Below are positions 19,163 through 27,360 of a stretch of 50,042 nt of DNA, piece after piece (positions within the stretch are counted from its first letter, which is position 1; every line of letters starts with the position of its first letter). Source of the DNA: Candidatus Eiseniibacteriota bacterium (lineage in GTDB: Bacteria > Eisenbacteria > RBG-16-71-46 > SZUA-252). Under the pieces are notes generated by a model. The model saw nothing but the letters and a program-made list of their open reading frames with translations, was not told the origin of the DNA and did no database searches. The translations under genes and the position numbers were made by a program. The stretch covers positions 1 to 50,042 of the forward strand of contig QJVW01000149.1 of the NCBI GenBank assembly GCA_003235575.1, given 5' to 3'.

Positions 19163-20370
19163 CGACCGCCACCACCGCTTCGCCGGCCGCCCGCGCCGAG
19201 GCAGCGCCGCTTCGCGCGTCGCTGGGCGTACGCGCGATGTTCGGCATCCTGATGGTGATCGGCGCGGCCGCGTTCCTGATCGAATTGGGCAGCGACCCGA
19301 CGCGGGCGTACGCCGCGTTCCTGATCGGCTACTTCTTCACGCTGGGCCTGGCCCTCTTCGGCACCCTCTTCACGGCCATCCACTACCTGGTGGGGGCCAC
19401 GTGGAGCGTAGTCGTCCGTCGCGTGGCGGAATCGTTCATGGCGTACTTCCCGGTCGCCTTCCTGCTGTTCTTCGTCCTGCTTCTCGGCGTGCCCCACCTG
19501 TACGTGTGGTCGACGCCGGGCGTCACGGCGCATGGGATCGACGCGGAGCACCTGACGAAGGGAGGATGGCTGACGCCCTCGGCCTTCGCCTTCCGCGGAT
19601 TGGTGACCCTGACCATCTGGTCGCTCTTCTCCTGGTTCTTCATCCGGAACTCCACGCGGCAGGACCAGACCGGCGACGCCGGCCTGACCCGGTCCAGCAC
19701 GAAGGCGGCGGCCATCTTCGTGCCGGTTTTCGCGATCACGCTGACCCTGATGAGCTTCGACCTGCTCATGTCGCTCGAGCCGCTCTGGTTCAGCACGATG
19801 TTCGGGGTCTACTGTTTCGCGGGGCTCTGGCAGGCGGGCCTGGCGACCCTGACGATCGCCGTCGTCCTGATGCGGCGTCAGGGGGCGCTGCAGGGGATCG
19901 TGAACAAGATCCACTACCACGATCTGGGCAAGTACCTGATCGCGTTCTCCGTGTTCTGGATGTACATCGCGTTCTCTCAATTCATGCTCATCTGGTATGC
20001 GAATCTGCCGGAGGAAATCGAGTGGTTCATCCCGCGCACCTACACGGGATGGGGCGCTCTGGGAATCGCCCTCATGGCCTTCAAGTTCGGCATCCCGTTC
20101 TTCGCGCTCCTGCATCAGAAGATGAAGGAGAGCGAAGCCGTCCTCCTGACCATCTCGGGCGGCATTCTCCTGGGGCAGTGGATCGACCTCTACTGGGTCG
20201 TGCTCCCGGCCTTCTCGCCGGAGCGGGTCATCCTCGGGTGGCCGGAGATCGGCGTCATGCTGGGCTTCATCGGTGTCTTCGGCTGGGTTGTCCTTGGTTT
20301 CCTGTCGCGGCACCCCGTCGCCGCGGCGCGTGATCCCTTCTACGAGCGAAGCGTGAGATTCCACGGATGA
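19159..20370 (+). CDS. actF: Alternative complex III membrane subunit ActF
   Basis: The second large membrane subunit has 403 residues and about ten hydrophobic helices. A short Ala-rich N-terminus precedes the first helix near residue 28. Segments such as ESFMAYFPVAFLLFFVLLL and FSVFWMYIAFSQFMLIWYANLPEE are typical of ActF. It overlaps actE and the cytochrome c gene by ATGA at both ends, so subunit order ABCDEF is complete and uninterrupted. Confidence 0.93.
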   Translation: MTTATTASPAARAEAAPLRASLGVRAMFGILMVIGAAAFLIELGSDPTRAYAAFLIGYFFTLGLALFGTLFTAIHYLVGATWSVVVRRVAESFMAYFPVAFLLFFVLLLGVPHLYVWSTPGVTAHGIDAEHLTKGGWLTPSAFAFRGLVTLTIWSLFSWFFIRNSTRQDQTGDAGLTRSSTKAAAIFVPVFAITLTLMSFDLLMSLEPLWFSTMFGVYCFAGLWQAGLATLTIAVVLMRRQGALQGIVNKIHYHDLGKYLIAFSVFWMYIAFSQFMLIWYANLPEEIEWFIPRTYTGWGALGIALMAFKFGIPFFALLHQKMKESEAVLLTISGGILLGQWIDLYWVVLPAFSPERVILGWPEIGVMLGFIGVFGWVVLGFLSRHPVAAARDPFYERSVRFHG

Positions 20371-21362
20371 GCGACGCCCCGCACCACGATCCCGAAACGA
20401 AGGACGAAATCGGCACCTTCCTCGCCGTGTCGCAGTTCCTCGTCACGACGGTGCTGATCGGCGCGATTGGCGCCCTGGCGTATCTCGCCGGCCTGCAGTC
20501 CGGCGGCGGAGGAACGCACGGCGGCGAGCAACCCGCCACGGCCGCGGCGCCCGCCGGCGCCGATGTCGCCACGTTGCTCATCGAGACGCCGGAGCTGATC
20601 GCCCGCGGCAAGACGCTGTTCGCCGTCAATTGCACCTCGTGCCACGGCACGGCCGGCGCCGGTGACGGCGCGGCGGCCGCGGCATTGAATCCCAAGCCCC
20701 GGAATTTCACGACGCCGGAGGGATGGAAGTACGGAAGCAGCGTCGCGCGGATCACGCGGACTTTGACCGAGGGGTCCCCCGGAACCGCCATGGCGGCGTT
20801 TCAGGCGATCCCGATGCCGGATCGGATCGCCATTGCGCACTACGTGCGCAGCCTGAATCCGTTCCCGGACGACGATGCACAGGTAGATCTCGATTGGCTG
20901 GGCGTCGGCACGGGTGGACAGGCCGGTGGGGCCGCCGCGGCGACCCAGGTGGTCGAGGCGGGGCCGACGATCCCCATCGAACAGGCGCTGGCGCTCCTGA
21001 CCGAGGCGGCGCCGGCCGTGGGCATGGTGACGGCGCCGGCGGCGGACGATACGGGCGCGGGAGCGCGGCTCTTCACGGCGCGGTGCGCCTCCTGTCACGG
21101 CGCGGCGGGTCAGGGCGGCGTGCGCGTTCGCATGCTGGGTTCGGACCCCTACGCCTACGTCGTCACACGCAGCCTGGGTGACGGCGAGGGACGGTGGGCC
21201 ACCGATGCGGATACGTTCGACCGGCTTGTCCTGCGCGGCCTCGAGGGCGCGCTGATGCCGGGGCAGGGGGATCTGTCGCGCGCCGCATTGCGCGATCTCC
21301 GCCTCTATACCCAAACGCTTCGCGCCAGGCAGCAGGCGGCCGGCCGCGGGCAGAGCTCGTGA
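20367..21362 (+). CDS. Membrane-anchored dihaem cytochrome c
   Basis: This 331-residue protein has one membrane helix near residues 20-40, an Ala/Gly-rich linker and two cytochrome c domains with haem sites CTSCH (near residue 90) and CASCH (near residue 240). It lies exactly between alternative complex III and the oxidase genes and is coupled to actF by ATGA. I infer that it carries electrons between the two complexes or is part of a caa3-type supercomplex. CoxB encoded next lacks its own cytochrome domain, which supports this. Confidence 0.85.
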   Translation: MSDAPHHDPETKDEIGTFLAVSQFLVTTVLIGAIGALAYLAGLQSGGGGTHGGEQPATAAAPAGADVATLLIETPELIARGKTLFAVNCTSCHGTAGAGDGAAAAALNPKPRNFTTPEGWKYGSSVARITRTLTEGSPGTAMAAFQAIPMPDRIAIAHYVRSLNPFPDDDAQVDLDWLGVGTGGQAGGAAAATQVVEAGPTIPIEQALALLTEAAPAVGMVTAPAADDTGAGARLFTARCASCHGAAGQGGVRVRMLGSDPYAYVVTRSLGDGEGRWATDADTFDRLVLRGLEGALMPGQGDLSRAALRDLRLYTQTLRARQQAAGRGQSS

Positions 21363-21366
21363 TCCA

Positions 21367-22080
21367 ATGACCTTTGCGACCCTTCGTCTCCGGCATGGCC
21401 TGATGGCCGCGGCCGTCGCCGTGGCGCTCGTCGCCGCCGGCCCGGCCTGGGCGTGGTACCTGGACCCGGTCACACCGGTGGCTCATGAAGTGCGCACGCT
21501 CTTCTTCAAGGCGCTGGCGCTGACCGGCGGCTTCTTCATTCTCGCGGAAGTGCTGGTCCTGGTCGCGGTGCTGCGCTTCCGGGCGCGGCCGGGCGTGCCG
21601 CCGGCCACGTTCCACGAGAATGTCCGCCTGGAGATTCTCTGGACGGCGATTCCGGCCATCACGCTGGTGATCCTGGCCGGGCCGACCTTCACGACCCTGA
21701 AGTACATGGAAACGGTGCCCAAATCGGATCTGACGGTCGAGGTCATCGGGCACCAGTGGTTCTGGGAATACCGCTATCCCGAGCACGGCGTCGTCTTCGC
21801 CAACGAACCCCTCGTGGTGCCGCAGGGCAAGATCATCGCGGCGGACGTCAGCTCCATCGACGTCGTCCACTCCTGGTTCGTCGCCGATTTCGGCGTGAAG
21901 ATGGATGCCAACCCGGGTCGGGTGAACCATACGTGGTTCGAGGTGGAGCGAACGGGTACGTTCCGGGGGCAGTGCGCGGAGCTGTGCGGCGTGCTGCACG
22001 GGGACATGCACATCGAGGTGCGCGTCGTGACTCCCGAGGAGTTCGACCGCTGGATCGAACAGAAGAAGAGGGGAGCGTAG
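21367..22080 (+). CDS. coxB: Cytochrome c oxidase subunit II (CuA)
   Basis: The 237 residues have a signal-like N-terminus, two membrane helices and the periplasmic cupredoxin domain. The CuA ligands are all present: H168, C203, E205, C207, H211 and M214, in CAELCGVLHGDM. The aromatic WFWEYRY patch, which accepts electrons in the family, is at about 131-137. There is no C-terminal haem c domain, unlike many caa3 subunits II. ATG at 21367 starts 4 bases after the cytochrome gene ends. Confidence 0.95.
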   Translation: MTFATLRLRHGLMAAAVAVALVAAGPAWAWYLDPVTPVAHEVRTLFFKALALTGGFFILAEVLVLVAVLRFRARPGVPPATFHENVRLEILWTAIPAITLVILAGPTFTTLKYMETVPKSDLTVEVIGHQWFWEYRYPEHGVVFANEPLVVPQGKIIAADVSSIDVVHSWFVADFGVKMDANPGRVNHTWFEVERTGTFRGQCAELCGVLHGDMHIEVRVVTPEEFDRWIEQKKRGA

Positions 22081-22099
22081 GGCGATGGAGGCTGGCACC

Positions 22100-23701
22100 A
22101 TGTCCGGCGGGTCACACGCCCCGAGCATGACCGACGCGCACGCCAAGCCGCGCACGGGCATCTCGAAGTGGCTGTTCACGACCGATCACAAGCTGATCGG
22201 CGTCATGTACGTGTGGCTCGGCTTCTTCTTCTTCGCCGTCGGCGGGCTCTTCGCGCTCCTGTTGCGCACGCAGCTCGCCTCGCCCGGCCTTCACGTGCTG
22301 AAGCCGGAAGTCTACAACCAGCTCATGTCCCTGCACGGGACCTTCATGATCTTCTTCTTCACGATTCCCATTCTGGCGGGCCTCGGAAACTACATCGTGC
22401 CGATCCAAATCGGCGCGCGCGACATGGCGTTTCCGCGTGTGAACGCCATCTCGTTCTGGCTGCTGATTCCCGCGGGCCTCATGATGATCTCCAGCATGTT
22501 CCTCCAGGGCGGCGCCGCCGCCGGGGGGTGGACCTCCTATCCGCCGCTCTCCGACCGGCAGTATTCGCCGGGCCCCGGCGTGGACCTCTGGATCCTGGGG
22601 CTCCATCTGGCGGGGCTCTCGTCGATCCTCGGCGCCATCAACTTCGTCGTCACCGTCACGAACCTGCGCGCCCCGGGCATGACCCTCTGGAAGATTCCGA
22701 TGTTCTGCTGGGCCGTGTTCATCACCCAGTGCATCATTCTCTTCGCCACGCCGGTGCTGGCGGGCGCGCTGACGATGCTCCTCACGGACCGAATGTTCGG
22801 AACGGCGTTCTTCCTGCCGTCCGCGGGCGGCGATCCCGTCCTCTGGCAGCACCTCTTCTGGTTCTACTCGCACCCGGCCGTCTACATCATGGTCCTGCCC
22901 GGCATGGGCATGATCTCGCAGGTGCTTCCCGTGTTCGCGTCCAAGCGCCTCTTCGGGTACAAGGGCCTGGTCATCAGCACGGCGGGGATCGGCGTGATCG
23001 GGTTCCTCGTGTGGGGACACCACATGTTCTCGACGGGCATCGATCCCAGCCTCCGCTTCTTCTTCAGCCTCGCGTCGATGGTGATCGCGGTGCCGACCGG
23101 CGTGAAGATCTGGTCGTGGATCGCCACGATCTGGGGCGGCTCGATTCGCCTCCGCACGCCGATGCTCTACGCCGTCGGCTTCATCGCGCTCTTCGTCATC
23201 GGCGGAGCGACCGGCGTGTGGCTGGCGCTGGTGCCGTTCGACGTGCAGGTCCACGACACGTACTTCGTCGTGGCGCATCTGCACTACGTTCTCTTCGGCG
23301 GCTCGCTGATGGCGATCTTCGCCGGCCTCTACTATTGGTTCCCCAAGATCTCGGGGCGGCTCTACAACGAGAAGCTGGGGCAGCTCCACTTCTGGTTCAC
23401 GTTCATCGGCATGAACCTCACCTTCATGCCGATGCACTTCATGGGCATTCTGGGCATGCCGCGTCGCATCTACACGTATCAGGCCCAGTACGCCTCGTGG
23501 AACCACGTCGCGACGCTCGGATCCTACGTGCTGGGCGTCGGCATGCTGCTGTTCTTCGTGAACATGCTCTGGAGCCTGTGGAAGGGCCCTCGCGCCACCG
23601 CGGATCCCTGGGAGCATATCGAGGCCACCAAGACGCTGGAGTGGACGGTGACGTCGCCGCCGCCGGCCGAGAACTTCGCCACCCTGCCCATCATTCGCTG
23701 A
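22100..23701 (+). CDS. coxA: Cytochrome c oxidase subunit I, A2-type
   Basis: The catalytic subunit has about 533 residues and twelve membrane helices. It holds low-spin haem, haem a3 and CuB. The sequence FYSHPAVYIMVLPG replaces the HPEVY glutamate of A1 oxidases, placing it in the A2 group with the YS motif. GHHMF and the HDTYFVVAHLHYV segment hold further haem and CuB histidines. ATG at 22100 has GGAGG exactly 8 bases upstream; ATG at 22085 in the same frame is the alternative. No subunit III domain is fused at the C-terminus. Confidence 0.95.
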   Translation: MSGGSHAPSMTDAHAKPRTGISKWLFTTDHKLIGVMYVWLGFFFFAVGGLFALLLRTQLASPGLHVLKPEVYNQLMSLHGTFMIFFFTIPILAGLGNYIVPIQIGARDMAFPRVNAISFWLLIPAGLMMISSMFLQGGAAAGGWTSYPPLSDRQYSPGPGVDLWILGLHLAGLSSILGAINFVVTVTNLRAPGMTLWKIPMFCWAVFITQCIILFATPVLAGALTMLLTDRMFGTAFFLPSAGGDPVLWQHLFWFYSHPAVYIMVLPGMGMISQVLPVFASKRLFGYKGLVISTAGIGVIGFLVWGHHMFSTGIDPSLRFFFSLASMVIAVPTGVKIWSWIATIWGGSIRLRTPMLYAVGFIALFVIGGATGVWLALVPFDVQVHDTYFVVAHLHYVLFGGSLMAIFAGLYYWFPKISGRLYNEKLGQLHFWFTFIGMNLTFMPMHFMGILGMPRRIYTYQAQYASWNHVATLGSYVLGVGMLLFFVNMLWSLWKGPRATADPWEHIEATKTLEWTVTSPPPAENFATLPIIR

Positions 23702-23707
23702 CGCGCC

Positions 23708-23729
23708 GGGCCCGTCGGCCGACCGGCCC
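23708..23729 (+). other. Intergenic hairpin between coxA and ctaA
   Basis: GGGCCcGTC-GGCC-GACcGGCCC forms an eight-base-pair stem with one C/C mismatch in the 70-base gap after coxA. There is no T-tract. It may stabilise the upstream mRNA or attenuate transcription into the assembly genes. Confidence 0.35.
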
Positions 23730-23771
23730 TCGCGCCCCGAGCACAGGATCGAGGAACATCCGCTGTCGTCG

Positions 23772-24662
23772 ATGAACGAAGACCGCTCTCCGCTGGTTCC
23801 GCTCCTGACCACCACGCTGGTCATGATCTTCGTGCTGGTCGTCTGGGGCGGCGTCGTCCGCTTGAGCGGCTCGGGTCTGGCCATCCCCGACTGGCCGCTG
23901 GCCGAGGGGAAGATCCTTCCGCGGCCGCATCCGAACGTCCTGATCGAGTACATCCACCGCGCCTTGGCGGGGTTCGTCGGATTGCTGACCCTGGCGGTGG
24001 CGTTCCTTCTCTACCGGAGTCGGGTCTGGCGCCGTCGTCTGGGCGGCTGGATGGCGGTGGCGCTGGCCGTGCTGGCCCTCCAGGTATTCATGGGCGCGCG
24101 CGTGGTCCTGGAGGAATTGCCCGTGGACCGCGTCGTGTCGCACCTGGTCCTCGCGTTCCTCTTCTTCGGCATTCTGCTCGCCATGACGCTTCGCATCCAG
24201 GACGGTCCCGAGGGCAGGGAGGCGACCCGCGATCGTCGCGCGCTGCATCTCTCCGCCTGGGCCGGCGTGGCCTCGTTGCTGGTCCTGGCGCAGGTCGCCC
24301 TCGGCGGGTGGGTGTCCTCGTCCGGAGCGGCCCTGGCGTGCCTCGACTTTCCGACCTGTCACGGCACGTTCTTCCCGCGGATGGAGGGCCTGGTGGGGAT
24401 CCACTACGGCCACAGGCTGGGCGCCTACGTGGTGACGCTGGCGGTGCTGGGTCTGCTGATCCGCTCGATCGCCGTCCCGCTGCCGCCCCGGGCACGGTGG
24501 ATCCTTCGAATCTCGGGTATACTCCTGGGGCTCCAGTTCGCCCTGGGGGTGGGGAACGTGCTCCTGCTCCTTCCGTTGCCGGTGAGCGCGGCGCACCTCG
24601 GAACGGCCTTGATCCTCTTCGGGAGCCTTCGGATCGCCCACCATGAGCTTGCCCGTGCGTGA
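23772..24662 (+). CDS. ctaA: Haem A synthase (COX15/CtaA)
   Basis: CtaA oxidises the methyl group of haem O to give haem A for the oxidase encoded upstream. The 296 residues contain eight predicted helices in two related halves. The four conserved histidines are visible in EYIHRALAG, VVSHLVLAF, IHYGHRLGA and SAAHLGTAL. Cysteines in ALACLDFPTCHG resemble the extracellular pair of Gram-positive CtaA. Its 3' end overlaps ctaB by 20 bases. Confidence 0.93.
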   Translation: MNEDRSPLVPLLTTTLVMIFVLVVWGGVVRLSGSGLAIPDWPLAEGKILPRPHPNVLIEYIHRALAGFVGLLTLAVAFLLYRSRVWRRRLGGWMAVALAVLALQVFMGARVVLEELPVDRVVSHLVLAFLFFGILLAMTLRIQDGPEGREATRDRRALHLSAWAGVASLLVLAQVALGGWVSSSGAALACLDFPTCHGTFFPRMEGLVGIHYGHRLGAYVVTLAVLGLLIRSIAVPLPPRARWILRISGILLGLQFALGVGNVLLLLPLPVSAAHLGTALILFGSLRIAHHELARA

Positions 24663-25533
24663 TTACATCGAGCTGATGAAGCCGCGGATCGTGCTGCTGG
24701 TCATCGTGACAGCGGTGGCGGGAGCCGTGGTGGAGCACTCGCTGCTGTCTGATCCGTGGAGGCTTGCCCTCGTCCTCCTGGGAATCACGCTGACGGCCGG
24801 ATCGGCGAACGCGTTCAATCAGTACTTCGAGCGTCACCTGGACGCGCAGATGGAACGGACGCGCGCGCGGCGGCCCCTGCCGCTACACCGGATGCCGGCG
24901 CGCAACGCCCTCGGGTTCGCGGTCGCCATCGGTGTGGGCGCGACCGTGCTGCTGGCGCTGGTGGGGAACGCCCTCACGGCCGCGCTGGCCCTGGGAACGA
25001 TCGTCTTCTACGGATTCTTCTACACGCTGTGGCTGAAGCCCCGCACGGTCCACAACATCGTCATCGGGGGCGCCGCGGGGGCCATGGGGCCGATCATCGC
25101 GTGGTCCGCGGGCTCGGGGACGCTGGCGCTTCCCGCGGTCTTGATGTTCCTGGTGATCTTCCTCTGGACGCCGCCCCACTTCTGGGCGCTGGCCGTCTGC
25201 GTTCGGGACGACTACCGCAAGGTGAACATCCCCATGCTGCCGATCGTTCATGGGGAGGCGGAGACGTTCCGGCAGATCGTATGGTACAGCGTGGCCCTCG
25301 TCCTCCTGACACTCCTGATGCCGCTCGTGAACGCGGGGGGCGCGGTGCTCGCGCTCCTGGCACTGCCCCTGGGCGGCCTCTTCGTGTGGAAGGCGATCCA
25401 AGCGCGGCGCGCCGCCAGCGTGGAGCGCGCCTGGGACGTCTTCGGATACTCGATCGTCTACCTGTTCGTCTTCTTTCTGGGGATCATCGCCGACGCCATC
25501 TGGCACGTGCCCATCGGCCGAATCCTCTCGTAG
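24643..25533 (+). CDS. ctaB: Haem O synthase, protohaem IX farnesyltransferase (CtaB)
   Basis: This UbiA-family prenyltransferase makes haem O from haem B. The 296 residues start RDYIELMKPRIVLLVIVTAV. They include SANAFNQYFERHLDAQMERTRARRPLP, the family's Asp-rich motif, and the second-half signature LWTPPHFWALAVCVRDDYRKVNIPMLP. Nine helices are expected. The ATG at 24643 overlaps the end of ctaA. Confidence 0.95.
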   Translation: MSLPVRDYIELMKPRIVLLVIVTAVAGAVVEHSLLSDPWRLALVLLGITLTAGSANAFNQYFERHLDAQMERTRARRPLPLHRMPARNALGFAVAIGVGATVLLALVGNALTAALALGTIVFYGFFYTLWLKPRTVHNIVIGGAAGAMGPIIAWSAGSGTLALPAVLMFLVIFLWTPPHFWALAVCVRDDYRKVNIPMLPIVHGEAETFRQIVWYSVALVLLTLLMPLVNAGGAVLALLALPLGGLFVWKAIQARRAASVERAWDVFGYSIVYLFVFFLGIIADAIWHVPIGRILS

Positions 25534-25542
25534 GTGGCAGCC

Positions 25543-26115
25543 ATGAAACGACCCAGCAACGCGCTCCTCGGCATCGGCATCTGCGCCGTCGTGCTCCTCA
25601 TGTTCTCGTTCGCCTATGCGAACGTGCCCCTCTTCAAGCTCTTCTGCCAGCGGTTCGGAATCGGCGGTTCGGCGCAGGCCGGATCGAAGGAAGAGACCTG
25701 GGAGCAGTCGAGCGCGACCGGGCCGATGTCGGACCGCACGGTGCAGGTGAAGTTCATGGGGATCGCCGCCAGCGGGCTCCCGGTTCGATTCGGACCGAGC
25801 GAGCCGACGGTCGAGGCGCAGATTGGAAAGCCGGTCCACCTGGAGTACACGTTCACGAACATGAGCGACGACTCGGTCTTCTTCCGCGCCGTCCATTCCA
25901 TCGCGCCCGTCGAGGCGGCGCGGGAATTCCAGCTGATGCAGTGTTTCTGCTTCGACGACCAGGCGCTGGGACCGCGGCAGTCGATCACGCTGCCGGTCTA
26001 CTTCGCGCTCTCGCCGCGGACGCCGCCGAACGTGAACGAGCTGATGCTCTCCTATCAGCTCTTTCCGCGGGATCCGCATCGGGCGCTGCCCGTGCCGGCC
26101 AAGGAGGCCAATTGA
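25543..26115 (+). CDS. ctaG: Cytochrome c oxidase assembly protein CtaG/Cox11
   Basis: CtaG delivers copper to CuB of subunit I. The 190 residues have one N-terminal membrane helix, the NVPLFKLFCQRFG motif and the copper-binding MQCFCFDDQ motif in an immunoglobulin-like domain. I choose the ATG at 25543 because AGGTGG lies 5 bases upstream; a GTG at 25534 is possible but would put the Shine-Dalgarno on top of the start. It ends in a TTGA overlap with a small gene. Confidence 0.93.
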   Translation: MKRPSNALLGIGICAVVLLMFSFAYANVPLFKLFCQRFGIGGSAQAGSKEETWEQSSATGPMSDRTVQVKFMGIAASGLPVRFGPSEPTVEAQIGKPVHLEYTFTNMSDDSVFFRAVHSIAPVEAAREFQLMQCFCFDDQALGPRQSITLPVYFALSPRTPPNVNELMLSYQLFPRDPHRALPVPAKEAN

Positions 26116-26276
26116 ACGGACCGCCGACGAATCCGGCGGCCTCCCCGGCGCGCCTGCGGGCCACGCTGATCGTGATTCTGGTCGCCTGCCTGCTCCTCGG
26201 CACGGCCGGGTTCTACTACGGGCGGTGGCTGCTGCAGCATCCCCCCGACACGGCCGAGAACCTCCCCGGGCATTGA
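26112..26276 (+). CDS. Small single-helix membrane protein at the end of the oxidase operon
   Basis: A 54-residue frame starts with TTG at 26112, overlapping the ctaG stop as TTGA. AAGGAGG at 26101-26107 is the best Shine-Dalgarno in the area. The product has a Pro/Ala-rich start, one hydrophobic helix (about residues 18-36, ending LLLGTAGFYYG) and a short acidic tail. It resembles the small accessory or assembly proteins found at the end of oxidase operons, but I cannot name a family. A stable hairpin follows at 26285. Confidence 0.65.
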   Translation: MNGPPTNPAASPARLRATLIVILVACLLLGTAGFYYGRWLLQHPPDTAENLPGH

Positions 26277-26284
26277 TCGGCGCG

Positions 26285-26301
26285 CCCGGCGCTCAGCCGG
26301 G
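26285..26301. terminator. Bidirectional hairpin between ctaG operon and aldolase gene
   Basis: CCCGGC-GCTCA-GCCGGG is a perfect six-base-pair stem with a five-base loop, in the 31-base gap between convergent stop codons. It has no T-tract, as is common in GC-rich genomes. Confidence 0.5.
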
Positions 26302-26307
26302 TCTGGG

Positions 26308-27240
26308 CTACTTCGTCTCTTCGTTGTAGACCGCCATGATGCTGTGCAACAGCTTCAGCGCCGCCGATTTCGTTCGCTGGAACGAATTCCGTCCGATGAT
26401 CGATCCGAAGCCGCCGCCGTCGCGGATGGCGCGCGCCTCGTTCAGGACGTCCTCGTCCTTGTCCTTCTTCGCTCCGCCCGAGAAGATCACGATCCTTCGG
26501 CCGTCGAACGTCGACTGAACGACGTGCCGAACGCGCTCGGCCAACGTGCCGATCGGAATCGCGTGCTTTTCGTAGGCCTTCTTCGCCTCCGCCTGCTCCA
26601 GCTGGTCGGACGGCAGCTTCACCTTGACGATGTGCGCGCCGAGCTGGGCGGCGATCTGCGCGGCGTACGCGACGACATCCACGGCGGTCTCGCCCGACTT
26701 GCTGAGATCGGAGCCCCGCGGATAGGACCAGACCACGACGGCAAGCCCCACGCTCTTCGCGTCCTCGGCCAGGTCGCGTAGCTGCTCGTACATCACGCCC
26801 GCGTGGCTGGAGCCGGGGTAGATCGTGAATCCGATCGCGGCGCAGCCCAGGCGCAAGGCGTCGTCCACGCTGCCGGTGACCGCCGACAGGGGATCCTTCT
26901 CGTCGTGCAGGACGTCGTGGTTGTTGAGTTTCAGGATCAGCGGGACCTCGCCGGCGAAGTCCGCGGCGGCGGCCTCCAGGAAGCCGAGCGGGGCCGCGTA
27001 GGCGTTGCAGCCGGCGTCGAGCGCCAGCTCGAAGTGATAGCGCGGATCGTACCCGGCGGGGTTCGGCGCGAACGAACGGGCGGGACCGTGTTCGAATCCC
27101 TGGTCGACCGGCAGGATGACCATCCGGCCGGAGCCGGCGGTGGTCCCGTGCATCAGCATGCGGGCGAGATTGGCCTTCACGCCGGGATTGTCGGCGGAGT
27201 AGTAGGCGAGAATCTCGCGCACGCGGGGGGTCAGGCGCAT
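26308..27240 (-). CDS. Class I fructose-bisphosphate aldolase, archaeal/DhnA type
   Basis: It cleaves fructose 1,6-bisphosphate by a Schiff base. The 310 residues match the FbaB/DhnA family: VKANLARMLMHG at the start, ILPVDQGFEHGPARSF, AIGFTIYPGSSH, HIVKVKLPSDQ (candidate Schiff-base lysine region) and VIFSGGAKKDKDEDVLNEA with the phosphate-binding glycines. The frame opens at 27273, but the ATG at 27240 has GGAG about 8 bases before it, and the longer form would start within the leader of the visible promoter. The gene has its own promoter and is not part of the pentose-phosphate operon upstream. Confidence 0.92.
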   Translation of the reverse strand: MRLTPRVREILAYYSADNPGVKANLARMLMHGTTAGSGRMVILPVDQGFEHGPARSFAPNPAGYDPRYHFELALDAGCNAYAAPLGFLEAAAADFAGEVPLILKLNNHDVLHDEKDPLSAVTGSVDDALRLGCAAIGFTIYPGSSHAGVMYEQLRDLAEDAKSVGLAVVVWSYPRGSDLSKSGETAVDVVAYAAQIAAQLGAHIVKVKLPSDQLEQAEAKKAYEKHAIPIGTLAERVRHVVQSTFDGRRIVIFSGGAKKDKDEDVLNEARAIRDGGGFGSIIGRNSFQRTKSAALKLLHSIMAVYNEETK

Positions 27241-27293
27241 GGCAGCTCCAATCGTCATAACGTGGGACGGCATTTGCGGTTCCGAACGTCGCG

Positions 27294-27322
27294 AGTATAC
27301 CGTTCGGGCCCCGGCGCCGCAA
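27294..27322 (-). promoter_or_regulatory. Promoter of the aldolase gene
   Basis: TTGCGG (27322-27317), 17 bases, TATACT (27299-27294) on the minus strand. The predicted start near 27287 gives a leader of about 47 bases that includes the GGAG Shine-Dalgarno before the ATG at 27240. Confidence 0.65.
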
Positions 27323-27360
27323 GCGCGCCAAGGCGCCGTGCAGCGGGTCGCGCGGTTTCG

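Noticed and set aside
22112-23953. Long minus-strand open frame opposite coxA
   Set aside because: The sequence is a His/Arg/Glu-rich shadow of coxA with no domain pattern.
27323-27360. Terminator between glk and the aldolase promoter
   Set aside because: GGCGCC and GCGCC/GGCGC repeats occur, but the loop would have two bases or fewer.
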